Below the pieces are notes generated by a model. The model was given only the letters and a program-made list of their open reading frames with translations, made no database searches and was not told where the DNA came from. DNA of 51,687 nt, taken from the NCBI GenBank assembly GCA_937873425.1, contig CALMYE010000114.1, positions 1 to 51,687 on the forward strand, in the 5' to 3' direction. Source of the DNA: an uncultured Sphingopyxis sp. (GTDB lineage Bacteria > Pseudomonadota > Alphaproteobacteria > Sphingomonadales > Sphingomonadaceae). A program made the position numbers and the translations under genes. Shown in pieces: positions 1 through 7,755 of this stretch (its first letter is position 1; every line of letters begins with the position of its first letter).

Positions 1-111
1 GTGATAGACGATGCCCGACAGGTCGGTGTCCTCGAAATAGACGCGCAGCCGGTAATGATGCTCCGCGCCCGCAAAGGCGCCGGGAACGAAGGGAGGCGGA
101 ACGTCGCTCAT
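1..111 (-). CDS. ybgC: YbgC-type acyl-CoA thioesterase (5' end only)
   Basis: Only the first 37 codons are in the window; the gene runs off the left edge. The start is the ATG at 111-109. The visible N-terminus ends with the hotdog-fold 4HBT/YbgC signature RVYFEDTDLSGIVYH, in which the second Asp of EDTD is the family's catalytic position. YbgC proteins hydrolyse short acyl-CoA esters in the cytoplasm and are usually encoded just ahead of tolQRAB-pal. A ruvCAB-ybgC-tol order is common in alphaproteobacteria, so the Tol-Pal genes are expected beyond the left edge. Assignment is by motif and context; the rest of the protein cannot be judged. Confidence 0.85.
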   Translation of the reverse strand, partial: MSDVPPPFVPGAFAGAEHHYRLRVYFEDTDLSGIVYH

Positions 112-218
112 CGCGCCGACCGATAGCGATGCTTCGACTCGTCGCAAAGAGGATTAACGCGGTTCGTCGCGGCGAAGCGGCATTTGGTGGAGCTGCTGCA
201 CGATCTCATACCTCTCCG

Positions 219-324
219 TGCCCCTGCGAAGGCAGGGGCCCATCACCGGCCTTCGCGTGGCCCACCCACCGTCAGCGAATGGAGGCATCGGCAAGGAGAT
301 GGCCCCCTGCCTTCGCAGGGGCAC
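219..324. repeat. REP-like palindromic pair between ybgC and ruvB
   Basis: Two hairpin units (CCCCTGC-loop-GCAGGGG at 221-238 and 304-321) face each other as an inverted pair. Their arms of about 24 bp, 219-242 and 300-324, match with one mismatch. Related units with the core GCGAAGGC occur near 2518-2576 and 17690-17772. This fits a genome-dispersed REP/BIME element. It may also form a terminator-like structure after ruvB. Confidence 0.7.
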
Positions 325-326
325 GG

Positions 327-1349
327 TCACTTTCCGTTGTCGAACAGCCCGTCCTGCGCCCCTGCGGGGGGATTCAGCCCCAGATGCTTCCACGCGCTCG
401 CATTGAGGCAGCGCCCGCGCGCGGTGCGGGCGATCAGGCCGATCTGGAGCAGATAGGGCTCGATCACATCCTCGATCGTGTCGCGCGGTTCGGACAGGCC
501 CGCCGCGAGCGTCTCCACCCCGACCGGCCCGCCGCGGTAAATGTCGGCGATCATCGTCAGATAGCGCCGGTCCATCGCGTCGAGGCCGAGCGCATCGACT
601 TCAAGCCGGTTGAGCGCGGCATCGGCCACTTTCGCATCGACCGTCGCGGCCCCCGCCACGGTCGCGAAATCGCGCACACGGCGCAGCAGCCGGCCGGCGA
701 TGCGCGGCGTCCCGCGCGACCGTTTCGCGATCTCGAGCGCGCCGTCGGCCGCGATGGCGAGGCCGAGCAGACGTGCGGCGCGGGCGATGACCTGCTCCAG
801 CTCGCCGTGCGTATAGAAATTGAGCCGCACCGGAATGCCGAAGCGGTCGCGCAGCGGCGTCGTCAGCAGGCCTTGTCTGGTCGTCGCGCCGACGAGGGTG
901 AATTTGGGCAGGTCGATGCGGACCGAGCGCGCCGACGGGCCTTCGCCGATCATGATGTCGAGCGCGCGGTCCTCCATCGCCGGATAGAGGATTTCCTCGA
1001 CCGCGGGCGCCAGCCGGTGGATCTCGTCGATGAACAGGACGTCGCCGTCCTCGAGGTTGGTGAGCAGCGCGGCAAGGTCGCCCGCCTTGGCGATCACCGG
1101 GCCGCTGGTCGAGCGGAAGCCGACGCCGAGCTCGCGCGCGACGATCTGCGCCAGCGTCGTCTTGCCGAGCCCCGGCGGCCCGAAGAAGAGCACATGGTCG
1201 AGCGCATCGCCGCGCGCCTTCGCCGCCTCGACGAAGATGCGCAGATTTTCGCGCGCCGCCGCCTGTCCGACGAATTCGGCGAGCGACTTGGGCCGCAGCG
1301 CCGCGTCGGCGTCCTCGGGGGTGCGGATCGGGGTGGTGAGGTCGGTCAC
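327..1349 (-). CDS. ruvB: Holliday junction branch migration ATPase RuvB
   Basis: A 340-residue protein that begins with GTG at 1349. RuvB is the hexameric AAA+ motor that, with RuvA, drives branch migration of Holliday junctions during recombinational repair. Walker A is GPPGLGKT at residues 57-64 and Walker B is LFIDEIH ending at 111. The GATTR sensor motif and the C-terminal winged-helix region ([14 protein letters not shown]) are both present. Length is normal for the family. It lies downstream of ruvC, ruvA and a small unknown gene in the same orientation, and ahead of ybgC. The start lies 10 bp after the stop of the upstream gene, so co-transcription is likely. Confidence 0.98.
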   Translation of the reverse strand: MTDLTTPIRTPEDADAALRPKSLAEFVGQAAARENLRIFVEAAKARGDALDHVLFFGPPGLGKTTLAQIVARELGVGFRSTSGPVIAKAGDLAALLTNLEDGDVLFIDEIHRLAPAVEEILYPAMEDRALDIMIGEGPSARSVRIDLPKFTLVGATTRQGLLTTPLRDRFGIPVRLNFYTHGELEQVIARAARLLGLAIAADGALEIAKRSRGTPRIAGRLLRRVRDFATVAGAATVDAKVADAALNRLEVDALGLDAMDRRYLTMIADIYRGGPVGVETLAAGLSEPRDTIEDVIEPYLLQIGLIARTARGRCLNASAWKHLGLNPPAGAQDGLFDNGK

Positions 1350-1358
1350 GGATTCAGG

Positions 1359-1823
1359 TTAATCCTGCGAGTCAGCAGCAGCCAAGCGCGCGCGGCTCAG
1401 ATCCAATGTTGCGGGATCAAAGCGTTTGGGATGCCGCAAGGCGACGGCTTCAAAAGTTAGATCGAGCATATCGCGCTCCAGCAACATTCTGAATCCTTCT
1501 GACGCCGTTGGCTTGCCAATCAGCGATGAGACGGTGTCCAGTTCGCCCACGCGCTGGATCATCTGCCGGGTTCGCGACAACCGGACAGTCTTATGCCGTT
1601 CACTCGAAAGCGCGTCTTCCAGCGCGTGAATGCTTTGCCAAACATCGTGCTCAAGCGTTCCGGGTTCTGCGGACGGGAGGATCGAATAGAGTTGTAGCTG
1701 CGCGGCTCGCGCCACTTCGTCGATTCCCTTCTCTTTCGCGTTTCGGATTATCGCCCGCAGATCGTCCGGTTTCCGGCTGGTCGCAACGCGCGCTAACGCT
1801 TGGTCGATAAGTTCTCGTTTCAT
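1359..1823 (-). CDS. Unrecognised protein inserted between ruvA and ruvB
   Basis: A 154-residue product starting at ATG 1823; that ATG overlaps the ruvA stop as ATGA, implying translational coupling. A longer in-frame reading (start at 1874) would run back into ruvA and is less likely. The protein is mostly charged and predicted helical, with no signal peptide or membrane segment. It has a basic stretch ([18 protein letters not shown]) and a C-terminal region containing [14 protein letters not shown] do not recognise a named domain. Its G+C is visibly below that of ruvA and ruvB on either side, which suggests later acquisition. Location alone makes a link to recombination possible, but nothing in the sequence shows one. 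Confidence 0.75.
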   Translation of the reverse strand: MKRELIDQALARVATSRKPDDLRAIIRNAKEKGIDEVARAAQLQLYSILPSAEPGTLEHDVWQSIHALEDALSSERHKTVRLSRTRQMIQRVGELDTVSSLIGKPTASEGFRMLLERDMLDLTFEAVALRHPKRFDPATLDLSRARLAAADSQD

Positions 1824-2419
1824 TTTGCCGCCTTCTTGAGTGCCGTTCGGACCAGCGCATCGAGGCTTGCCCACGCGCCCAGCTCCTCGCTTGCCGCCGC
1901 AACCGCCGCGCTTGCTTCGCTGGGTTTGAAGCCGAGGCTGGTGAGGGCGGCGATGGCGTCCCCGAGGGGACCGGAGGTGGTCCCTCTGGCCGGACTCGAA
2001 CCCGCTATCCCGCCCAGCACTCCGGCCTTGTCCTTGAGCTCATGCGTAATCCGCTGCGCCAGTTTCGGCCCGACGCCGTTGGCTCGCGCGATCATCGCGC
2101 TGTCGCCGCTGGCGAGCGCGCGTTGCAGGTCGGCGACTTCGAGGGCGGAGAGGATCGCGAGGGCGACCTTCGCGCCGACGCCCTGAACGCTGGTGAGCAG
2201 GCGGAACCAGTCGCGTTCCTCCGCGCGGGCGAAGCCTAGCAGGCGCAGAAAATCCTCGCCCACCAGCATTTCGGTGTGGATGGTGACGTCGCCTCCGACC
2301 GCGCCGAGCGCGTCCAGCGTGCGCGCCGAAGCCTCGACCAGATAGCCGACGCCGCCGACGTCGATCACCGCATGGCCTGCGCCGCTGCTGTCGAGCCGTC
2401 CGGTGAGTTTTGCGATCAT
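1820..2419 (-). CDS. ruvA: Holliday junction DNA helicase subunit RuvA
   Basis: A 199-residue protein starting at ATG 2419 ([12 protein letters not shown], the typical RuvA N-terminus). RuvA binds the four-way junction as a tetramer and loads RuvB. The OB-fold N-terminal domain is followed by two helix-hairpin-helix units ([16 protein letters not shown] and [19 protein letters not shown]). The C-terminal RuvB-interacting domain contains [12 protein letters not shown]. The open frame extends further upstream to 2779 but only through repeat DNA and antisense to ruvC, so the ATG at 2419 is chosen. The stop overlaps the next gene's ATG. Confidence 0.97.
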   Translation of the reverse strand: MIAKLTGRLDSSGAGHAVIDVGGVGYLVEASARTLDALGAVGGDVTIHTEMLVGEDFLRLLGFARAEERDWFRLLTSVQGVGAKVALAILSALEVADLQRALASGDSAMIARANGVGPKLAQRITHELKDKAGVLGGIAGSSPARGTTSGPLGDAIAALTSLGFKPSEASAAVAAASEELGAWASLDALVRTALKKAAK

Positions 2420-2474
2420 GCGATGTGCGTAGCGTGGTGGGAATGAAAAGGGAACAGATTGGTTCGCGCGAAGA

Positions 2475-2604
2475 CGCGAAGACGCGAAGGGGTTTGTGTT
2501 TCCCTGATCAGGCCGTTCCCCGGCGAAAGCCAGGGTCCATGGACACGCTGTAACTGGACCCCGGCTTTCGCCGGGGAGCGCGCAATCTTCGCGTCTTCGG
2601 GTGA
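2475..2604. repeat. Inverted REP-like repeats between ruvC and ruvA
   Basis: The 190-bp gap between ruvC and ruvA holds a nested palindrome. The arms 2518-2538 and 2556-2576 are near-perfect inverted copies with the core GGCGAAAGCC/GGCTTTCGCC. Outside these, a direct GACGCGAA-type run near 2472-2490 is mirrored by TTCGCGTCTTCGG near 2588-2600. The element resembles the other REP-like units of the window. It separates two genes that normally form an operon. Confidence 0.65.
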
Positions 2605-2609
2605 ACCGA

Positions 2610-3083
2610 TCAAACACGCGGTCGGTGATGGGCGTGCGCGATCGCGACTGCCAGCGCGTCAGCCGCGTCCGGCCCCGCGACCTTCGCGCCGGGGAGCAGT
2701 ATGCGGAGCATCGCCTGCACCTGTTCCTTCGCCGCGCCGCCGGTGCCGACGATCGCCTTCTTGACGAGGCGCGGGGCATATTCGGCGACGGTCAGCCCGC
2801 CGCGCGCGCAGGCGAGGAGGGCGACCCCGCGGGCGTGCGCGAGCTTCAGCGTCGATTGCGGATTGTCGTTGACGAACACTTCCTCGACCGCTGCCTGTAT
2901 CGGGGCGTGGTCGGCGATCACCGCCGCCAGCACCGTGTCGAGATGCGCGAGCCGGTCGGGGAGGGCGGCCTTGGCGTCGGTCCTGATCTGGCCGTTGGCG
3001 ATGTGGGTCAGGCGGCTGCCTTCGGCGCGGACGATGCCCCAGCCGGTGCAGCTCAGCGAAGGGTCGAGGCCGAGGATGATCAT
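2610..3083 (-). CDS. ruvC: Crossover junction endodeoxyribonuclease RuvC
   Basis: A 157-residue Holliday junction resolvase starting at ATG 3083. The acidic catalytic residues are visible: D7 in [17 protein letters not shown]67 in AVEEVF, and the C-terminal pair in [16 protein letters not shown]. The product cleaves junctions symmetrically after RuvAB branch migration. Length is slightly short of E. coli RuvC (173) but complete. It lies first of the ruv genes on the minus strand, after a repeat-filled gap following yebC. Confidence 0.97.
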   Translation of the reverse strand: MIILGLDPSLSCTGWGIVRAEGSRLTHIANGQIRTDAKAALPDRLAHLDTVLAAVIADHAPIQAAVEEVFVNDNPQSTLKLAHARGVALLACARGGLTVAEYAPRLVKKAIVGTGGAAKEQVQAMLRILLPGAKVAGPDAADALAVAIAHAHHRPRV

Positions 3084-3090
3084 CGCCGTT

Positions 3091-3244
3091 CCTCTCCCCT
3101 TGGGGGAGAGGATAGGGAGGCTTGCCAGCTCGTCTGGCTAGCCGGACTTGGTGAGGGATTGCGGCGGAGACACACCCTCACCCAGCTACGACTAGCGGGC
3201 AAAGCCCGCAAGTCTTCGCATCCCTCTCCCCCAAGGGGAGAGGG
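3091..3244. repeat. Palindromic repeat pair between yebC and ruvC
   Basis: A self-complementary unit CCTCTCCCC-TTG-GGGGAGAGG at 3091-3111 is mirrored by CCCTCTCCCCCAAGGGGAGAGG near 3222-3244, with a 110-bp spacer that contains smaller dyads. This is a BIME-like arrangement of the CCCTCTCC/GGAGAGGG class. It fills the whole gap between the two genes, so it may also influence yebC-ruvC transcript structure. Confidence 0.65.
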
Positions 3245-3249
3245 TTTGA

Positions 3250-3996
3250 TCACCCCAGTTTCTCCATCACCGCGTCGGGGATCTCGTAATTGCCCCACAC
3301 GGTCTGCACGTCGTCGTCGTCATCCAGCGTGTCGATCAGCTTGAACAGGGTCTGCGCCGTCGCCTCGTCGGCGATTTCGCTCTTGAGCGTGGGTTTCCAC
3401 GCGAGCTTGACGCCTTCGGCCTCGCCGAGCTTCGCTTCGAGCGCCTTGGCGACTTCGTGCAGGCTGTCGACGCTGGTCCAGATTTCGTGGCCGTCCTCCG
3501 ACGATTCGACATCGTCGGCGCCCGCGTCGAGCGCCGCCTCGAACACCGTGTCGGCATCGCCCGCGCCCGCGCCGTAGCTGATCAGGCCGAGCCGGTCGAA
3601 GCCGTGGCTGACGCTGCCGCTGGTGCCCAGATTGCCGCCATTCTTGCTGAAGGCGGTGCGGACGTTGGTCGCGGTGCGGTTGCGGTTGTCGGTCAGCGCC
3701 TCGACGATCAGCGACACGCCGCCGGGGCCATAGCCTTCGTAGCGGATTTCCTCGTAATTCTCGCCTTCGCCGCCGCTCGCCTTGTCGATCGCGCGCTGGA
3801 TATTGTCCTTGGGCATCGACTGCGCCTTAGCCGCGTTGACCGCGGCGCGCAGGCGGGCGTTGGCGTCGGGGTCGGGCAGCCCCATCTTCGCCGCGACGGT
3901 GATCTCGCGCGCGAGCTTGGAAAAGAGGGCGCTGCGCTTTTTGTCCTGCGCGCCCTTGCGGTGCATGATGTTCTTGAACTTGCTATGGCCGGCCAC
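3250..3996 (-). CDS. YebC/PmpR (TACO1) family protein
   Basis: A 248-residue protein beginning with GTG at 3996, preceded by GGAGGT at suitable spacing. The N-terminus [20 protein letters not shown] is the family signature; [16 protein letters not shown] and [14 protein letters not shown] follow. Members have been described as transcriptional regulators (PmpR) and more recently as ribosome-associated factors that help translate proline stretches. The position next to ruvC is widely conserved. Length is standard, with an acidic [20 protein letters not shown] tail. Which of the two roles applies here cannot be told from sequence. Confidence 0.95.
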   Translation of the reverse strand: MAGHSKFKNIMHRKGAQDKKRSALFSKLAREITVAAKMGLPDPDANARLRAAVNAAKAQSMPKDNIQRAIDKASGGEGENYEEIRYEGYGPGGVSLIVEALTDNRNRTATNVRTAFSKNGGNLGTSGSVSHGFDRLGLISYGAGAGDADTVFEAALDAGADDVESSEDGHEIWTSVDSLHEVAKALEAKLGEAEGVKLAWKPTLKSEIADEATAQTLFKLIDTLDDDDDVQTVWGNYEIPDAVMEKLG

Positions 3997-4053
3997 GGCC
4001 TACCTCCATCGGTATCTGCGGAATGTGGCGCCGCCCTAGCGCGACGGCCGCAT

Positions 4054-4371
4054 TCAGACAACCACGGCCGTTCCGCTCGCCGACACCATCAGCATCGACC
4101 CGTTCTGGCCCAGCACCTCATAGTCGAGGTCGACGCCGATCACCGCATTGCCGCCGAGCTTCGCCGCTTCGGCCTCCATCTCGGCGATGGCCTCCTTGCG
4201 GGCGCGGGCGAGGACGTCCTCATATTTGCCCGAGCGGCCGCCGACGATGTCGGTGATGCTGGCGAACAGGTCGCGAAAGATGTTGGCGCCGACGATCACC
4301 TCGCCGGTGACGATGCCCAGATAGTCGCGGACCGGACGGCCCTCGATAGCGTTGGTGGTGGTGCTGAACAT
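4054..4371 (-). CDS. YbjQ/UPF0145 family protein
   Basis: A 105-residue protein of the YbjQ family, a small cytoplasmic pentamer-forming fold sometimes called a heavy-metal-binding domain. Family features are the N-terminal [29 protein letters not shown], the central [21 protein letters not shown] helix and the [16 protein letters not shown] strand. I choose ATG at 4371 rather than the in-frame GTG at 4377 because AGGAG lies 7 bases before the ATG. Its biochemical role is unknown. It is co-oriented with gapR upstream and yebC downstream. Confidence 0.9.
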   Translation of the reverse strand: MFSTTTNAIEGRPVRDYLGIVTGEVIVGANIFRDLFASITDIVGGRSGKYEDVLARARKEAIAEMEAEAAKLGGNAVIGVDLDYEVLGQNGSMLMVSASGTAVVV

Positions 4372-4402
4372 CGTCACTCTCCTCTTGAAGGGGCGCGAGG
4401 CG

Positions 4403-4645
4403 TCAGACGATGCCCAGCGCCGATTTATAGACGTCGAGGATCGCTTCCATCTCGCGGCGGTCGTGGACCGGCATTTTCCGCAGGCGGACGATCTGGCGCA
4501 TGATCTTTGCGTCGTAACCCTGCGATTTCGCTTCGTTATAGGTGTCGCGGATGTCGTCGGCGATGCCCTTTTTCTCTTCCTCCAGACGCTCGACGCGCTC
4601 GATGAAGAGGCGCAGTTGATCGTCGGACACGGTGGCTTCGCTCAT
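4403..4645 (-). CDS. gapR: GapR-type nucleoid protein (DUF2312)
   Basis: An 80-residue, highly charged, predicted coiled-coil protein. The stretch [20 protein letters not shown], followed by [15 protein letters not shown], a basic arm and [13 protein letters not shown], matches the DUF2312/GapR family. In Caulobacter GapR encircles overtwisted DNA ahead of polymerases and assists topoisomerases; it is essential or nearly so. The start at ATG 4645 has GGAG six bases upstream. It is the usual family length. The function is assigned from the family. Confidence 0.93.
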   Translation of the reverse strand: MSEATVSDDQLRLFIERVERLEEEKKGIADDIRDTYNEAKSQGYDAKIMRQIVRLRKMPVHDRREMEAILDVYKSALGIV

Positions 4646-4708
4646 TTTCTACTCCGCTCATGTGGGTGGTGGGGGCGCGAGAATCGCCCTGGCGCGTCCC
4701 TAGCGGGG

Positions 4709-5029
4709 TCAGGGATTCTTCGCCATGCTTTCTTCCATCCGCCTGAGCTGTTCGGGCGTGGCGGGGGTGTGGTGGCGCGCTTTCCACTCGGCGGTCGACA
4801 TGCCGTGGACGATCGCGCGGCCCGTCTCCCTGTCCATGCCGCCCGCCTCGGCGATCCAGTCGCCCAGGCAGTTGCGGCAGAAGCCGGCGAGACCCATCAG
4901 GTCGATGTTGGCGGCGTCGCTGCGGTGGCGCAGCAGCCGGACGAGGCGGCGGAAGGCCGCGGCGGCGGCGGCATCGTCGAGGCTGTCGAGCGCATCGGCG
5001 GGGGCGGGCGTGTCGTCGCTGCAGGACAT
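4709..5029 (-). CDS. DUF1244 family protein
   Basis: A 106-residue protein of the alphaproteobacterial/eukaryotic DUF1244 family. The diagnostic block is FRRLVRLLRHRSDAANIDLM followed by GLAGFCRNCLGDWI and then IVHGMSTAEWKARH. The two cysteines in CRNC are conserved in the family and might bind a metal, although no function is established. The first 25 residues are low-complexity (Ala/Asp) and family-variable. It is transcribed divergently from pyruvate kinase, with about 105 bp between them. Confidence 0.9.
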   Translation of the reverse strand: MSCSDDTPAPADALDSLDDAAAAAAFRRLVRLLRHRSDAANIDLMGLAGFCRNCLGDWIAEAGGMDRETGRAIVHGMSTAEWKARHHTPATPEQLRRMEESMAKNP

Positions 5030-5135
5030 GGCGGATTTCCTTCGGTTGGCGCGATGAATAGCTATACGCGGCTTGCCTTGGCTGGGACAGACGGACTAGG
5101 CAAGCGGCCTCGATATTTCCCATGCCGGAGCATCC

Positions 5136-6590
5136 GTGGTCCAGAGTTTCACCCCCCGCCAGCGCAAGGTGCGCATCCTGGCGACGCTTGGTCCCGCGAG
5201 CGCCAATCGCGACATGATCGCCGCGCTGCACCGCGCCGGCGCCGACGCCTTTCGCGTCAATATGAGCCACGGCGACCATGCGGGCCACGCCAGGGTGATC
5301 GCCGCGATCCGCGCGCTGGAGAAGGAAACCGGCCGCCCGACGACGATCCTCGTCGATCTGCAGGGGCCGAAGCTGCGCGTCGGCACGTTCGCGGACGGTC
5401 CCGCCGAGTTGGTGAAGGGTGAGGGCTTCGTGCTCGACGCCGACCCGGCGCCGGGCGATGTGCGCCGCGTCCACCTGCCGCATCCCGAGCTGTTCGCGGC
5501 GCTCGAATCCGGCACGCGGCTGCTGATCGACGACGGCAAGCTGGTGCTGCGCGTGCGGCAGGTCGCGCCCGGGCGGATCGATACGGTCGTCGAAGTGGGC
5601 GGGCGGATTTCGGACCGCAAGGGCGTCAATGTCCCCGACGTCGTCGTGCCGCTCGCCGCGCTGACCGAGAAGGACCGGAATGATCTGTCCTTCGCGCTGG
5701 AGCAGCATGTCGACTGGGTCGCGCTCTCCTTCGTGCAGCGACCCGAGGATGTCGCCGAGGCGCGGCGGCTGATCGGCGGCAAGGCGGCGCTGCTCGTCAA
5801 GTTCGAGAAGCCGGCAGGGGTGCAGCGGCTGGAGGAGATACTGGAGCTGGCCGACGCGGCGATGGTCGCGCGCGGCGATTTGGGCGTCGAGCTGCCGCCC
5901 GAGGCGGTGCCGCCGCTCCAGAAGCGCATCGTCGCCACGGCGCGGCGGATGGGCAAGCCGGTGGTCGTCGCGACGCAGATGCTCGAATCGATGATCGTCT
6001 CGCCCTCGCCGACGCGCGCCGAGGTGTCCGACGTCGCGACCGCGGTCTATGACGGCGCCGACGCGATCATGCTGTCGGCCGAGACTGCGGCGGGGGCGTG
6101 GCCGGTGGAGGCGGTCACCATGATGGATATGATCGCGCGCTCGGTCGAAAGCGACCCCGACTATTATCGCCGCCTGCATTTCACCGAGACGCTGCCCGAC
6201 GCGACGACCGCCGACGCGCTCGCCGAGGCGGCGGGCGGGATCATCGCGACGATCGACGCCGATGCGATCATCTGTTTCACCGCCTCGGGATCGACCGCGC
6301 GTCGCGTCGCGCGCGAGCGGCCGGGCGCCCCTTTGCTGGTGCTGACGCCGAAGAAGGAGGCGGCGCGGCGCATGGGCCTGCTGTGGGGCGCGCATGCGGT
6401 GCCGACGCGCGACATCGGCAGCTTCGAGGAGATGATCGCCAAGGGCAAGCGCATGGCGCTGCGCCACGGCATCGGCCGCGCCGGGGCGAAGCTGGTGATG
6501 ATGGCGGGGGTTCCCTTCGGCACGCCGGGATCGACCAATGTGCTGCACGTCGCAACGCTGACCGGCGACGAATTGCGCGGCTACAGCTGA
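5136..6590 (+). CDS. pyk: Pyruvate kinase
   Basis: A 484-residue glycolytic enzyme that transfers phosphate from phosphoenolpyruvate to ADP. It starts with GTG at 5136, with GGAG five bases upstream. Recognisable pieces are KVRILATLGPAS (phosphate-binding N-terminus), RVNMSHGDH, the catalytic-lysine strand LLVKFEKPAG, MVARGDLGVELP and the regulatory-type C-terminal domain with ICFTASGSTARRVARERP. Length is normal for the bacterial enzyme. It stands alone; the next gene starts 189 bp downstream. Confidence 0.98.
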   Translation: MVQSFTPRQRKVRILATLGPASANRDMIAALHRAGADAFRVNMSHGDHAGHARVIAAIRALEKETGRPTTILVDLQGPKLRVGTFADGPAELVKGEGFVLDADPAPGDVRRVHLPHPELFAALESGTRLLIDDGKLVLRVRQVAPGRIDTVVEVGGRISDRKGVNVPDVVVPLAALTEKDRNDLSFALEQHVDWVALSFVQRPEDVAEARRLIGGKAALLVKFEKPAGVQRLEEILELADAAMVARGDLGVELPPEAVPPLQKRIVATARRMGKPVVVATQMLESMIVSPSPTRAEVSDVATAVYDGADAIMLSAETAAGAWPVEAVTMMDMIARSVESDPDYYRRLHFTETLPDATTADALAEAAGGIIATIDADAIICFTASGSTARRVARERPGAPLLVLTPKKEAARRMGLLWGAHAVPTRDIGSFEEMIAKGKRMALRHGIGRAGAKLVMMAGVPFGTPGSTNVLHVATLTGDELRGYS

Positions 6591-6779
6591 GGATTGATTC
6601 AGACCGGCACAAAGTTACCGGACGATTCAGAAAATTTTCGCGTCCGCGCGTTTCGGGACGCGCAAAACTGGTAAATCCCCTTTGCACCATCGGCGCGGCG
6701 CGGCATAGTCGGCGCCGAGCCATGCGTCGGGGGGCCTTGCGTTGGACCCTTGCGCGCCAGTTTCGGAGAAGCAGCCAGC

Positions 6780-7553
6780 GTGTCCGCCCCGTTCCGTTTC
6801 CCGCGTTTCTTCGTCACCAGCCCGGCGCCCTGCCCCTATCTGGCGGGCAAGACCGAGCGCAAGGTGTTCACCGAACTCGGCGGCCACAATGCCGGCGAAC
6901 TCAACGACGCGCTGGGGCGCATCGGTTTTCGCCGCAGCCAGTCGGTCGCCTATCGCCCGAGCTGCACCGATTGCGCCGCCTGCATCTCGGTGCGCGTCTG
7001 CACCGCCGACTTCGCGCCGAGCAGCTCGCAGAAGCGCAACCTGCGCCGCAATAGCGATCTGGTCGCCACCGCCTGCAAGCCCTGGGCGACGGGCGAGCAA
7101 TATGCGTTGTTGCAGAGCTATCTCCAGTCGCGCCATCCGACCGGCGGCATGGCCGACATGGACGAACAGGATTTCGCCGACATGGTCGAACAGACCCCGG
7201 TCGATTCCTGGATGATCGAATATCGCGAGCCCGCGGCGGACGGCGGACGCGGGCGGCTCGTCGGCTGCTGCCTGACCGACCGGCAGGGCGACGGGCTGTC
7301 GATGATCTACAGCTTCTTCGATTCCGCGCATCCGATGCGCGAGGGGCTCGGCACCTATATCATCCTCGACCATGTCCAGCGCGCCGCGAGGGCGGGGCTG
7401 CCCTATGTCTATCTCGGCTACTGGATCGAGGGATCGGCGCGCATGGCCTACAAGGCGCGCTTCCGCCCGCTCGAACGGCTCGGCCCCGACGGCTGGACGC
7501 GCTTCGAGCCGGTCGCGTCCGACCGGATCGCGGCGCATTTCGAGCTCGCCTGA
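6780..7553 (+). CDS. bpt: Aspartate/glutamate leucyltransferase (Bpt)
   Basis: A 257-residue aminoacyl-tRNA-protein transferase of the Bpt/Ate1 family, which attaches leucine to N-terminal Asp/Glu and so marks proteins for ClpAP/ClpS degradation. Conserved blocks are [49 protein letters not shown] and [20 protein letters not shown] followed by [15 protein letters not shown]. An upstream in-frame TTG exists at 6750, but GTG at 6780 has GGAGAA about nine bases before it and gives the usual family length and N-terminus. It is transcribed alone. Confidence 0.95.
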   Translation: MSAPFRFPRFFVTSPAPCPYLAGKTERKVFTELGGHNAGELNDALGRIGFRRSQSVAYRPSCTDCAACISVRVCTADFAPSSSQKRNLRRNSDLVATACKPWATGEQYALLQSYLQSRHPTGGMADMDEQDFADMVEQTPVDSWMIEYREPAADGGRGRLVGCCLTDRQGDGLSMIYSFFDSAHPMREGLGTYIILDHVQRAARAGLPYVYLGYWIEGSARMAYKARFRPLERLGPDGWTRFEPVASDRIAAHFELA

Positions 7554-7581
7554 CGCCCGTTCATTTTCCCGCCGCCACCGG

Positions 7582-7610
7582 TTGACCTTTCCTCGCTTTC
7601 AAGGGCATAG
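7582..7610 (+). promoter_or_regulatory. Candidate promoter of the redox operon
   Basis: A TTGACC element near 7582 is followed after about 17-18 bases by CATAGC, resembling a vegetative -35/-10 pair. It lies in the only sizeable non-coding gap before the operon and roughly 75-80 bp ahead of the leader ATG. This is an inference by eye; no transcript start is visible. Confidence 0.35.
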
Positions 7611-7683
7611 CTTGCATTCAGGACATTAGTCCGGGTCGCATCCGTTTTGGTGATCGCCGGGGGGCTGGCGATAGGGGGAAAGG

Positions 7684-7755
7684 ATGCCCTTGCGCAGGTT
7701 CGTCATCATCAAGGCCGGTGATGAAAATGGCGATATCCTGGGGCGGCGCGCGTGA
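7684..7755 (+). CDS. 23-codon leader reading frame, coupled to the redox gene
   Basis: An ATG at 7684 is preceded by a strong purine-rich Shine-Dalgarno stretch (AGGGGGAAAGG). It opens a 23-codon frame whose product would be MPLRRFVIIKAGDENGDILG followed by RRA. Its TGA (7753-7755) overlaps the GTG start of the large redox gene at 7752 as GTGA. The large gene itself has no good ribosome site in front of its GTG. The leader may therefore set translation of the downstream gene by coupling. It has no clear run of a regulatory amino acid. Whether the peptide itself does anything is unknown. Confidence 0.5.
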   Translation: MPLRRFVIIKAGDENGDILGRRA

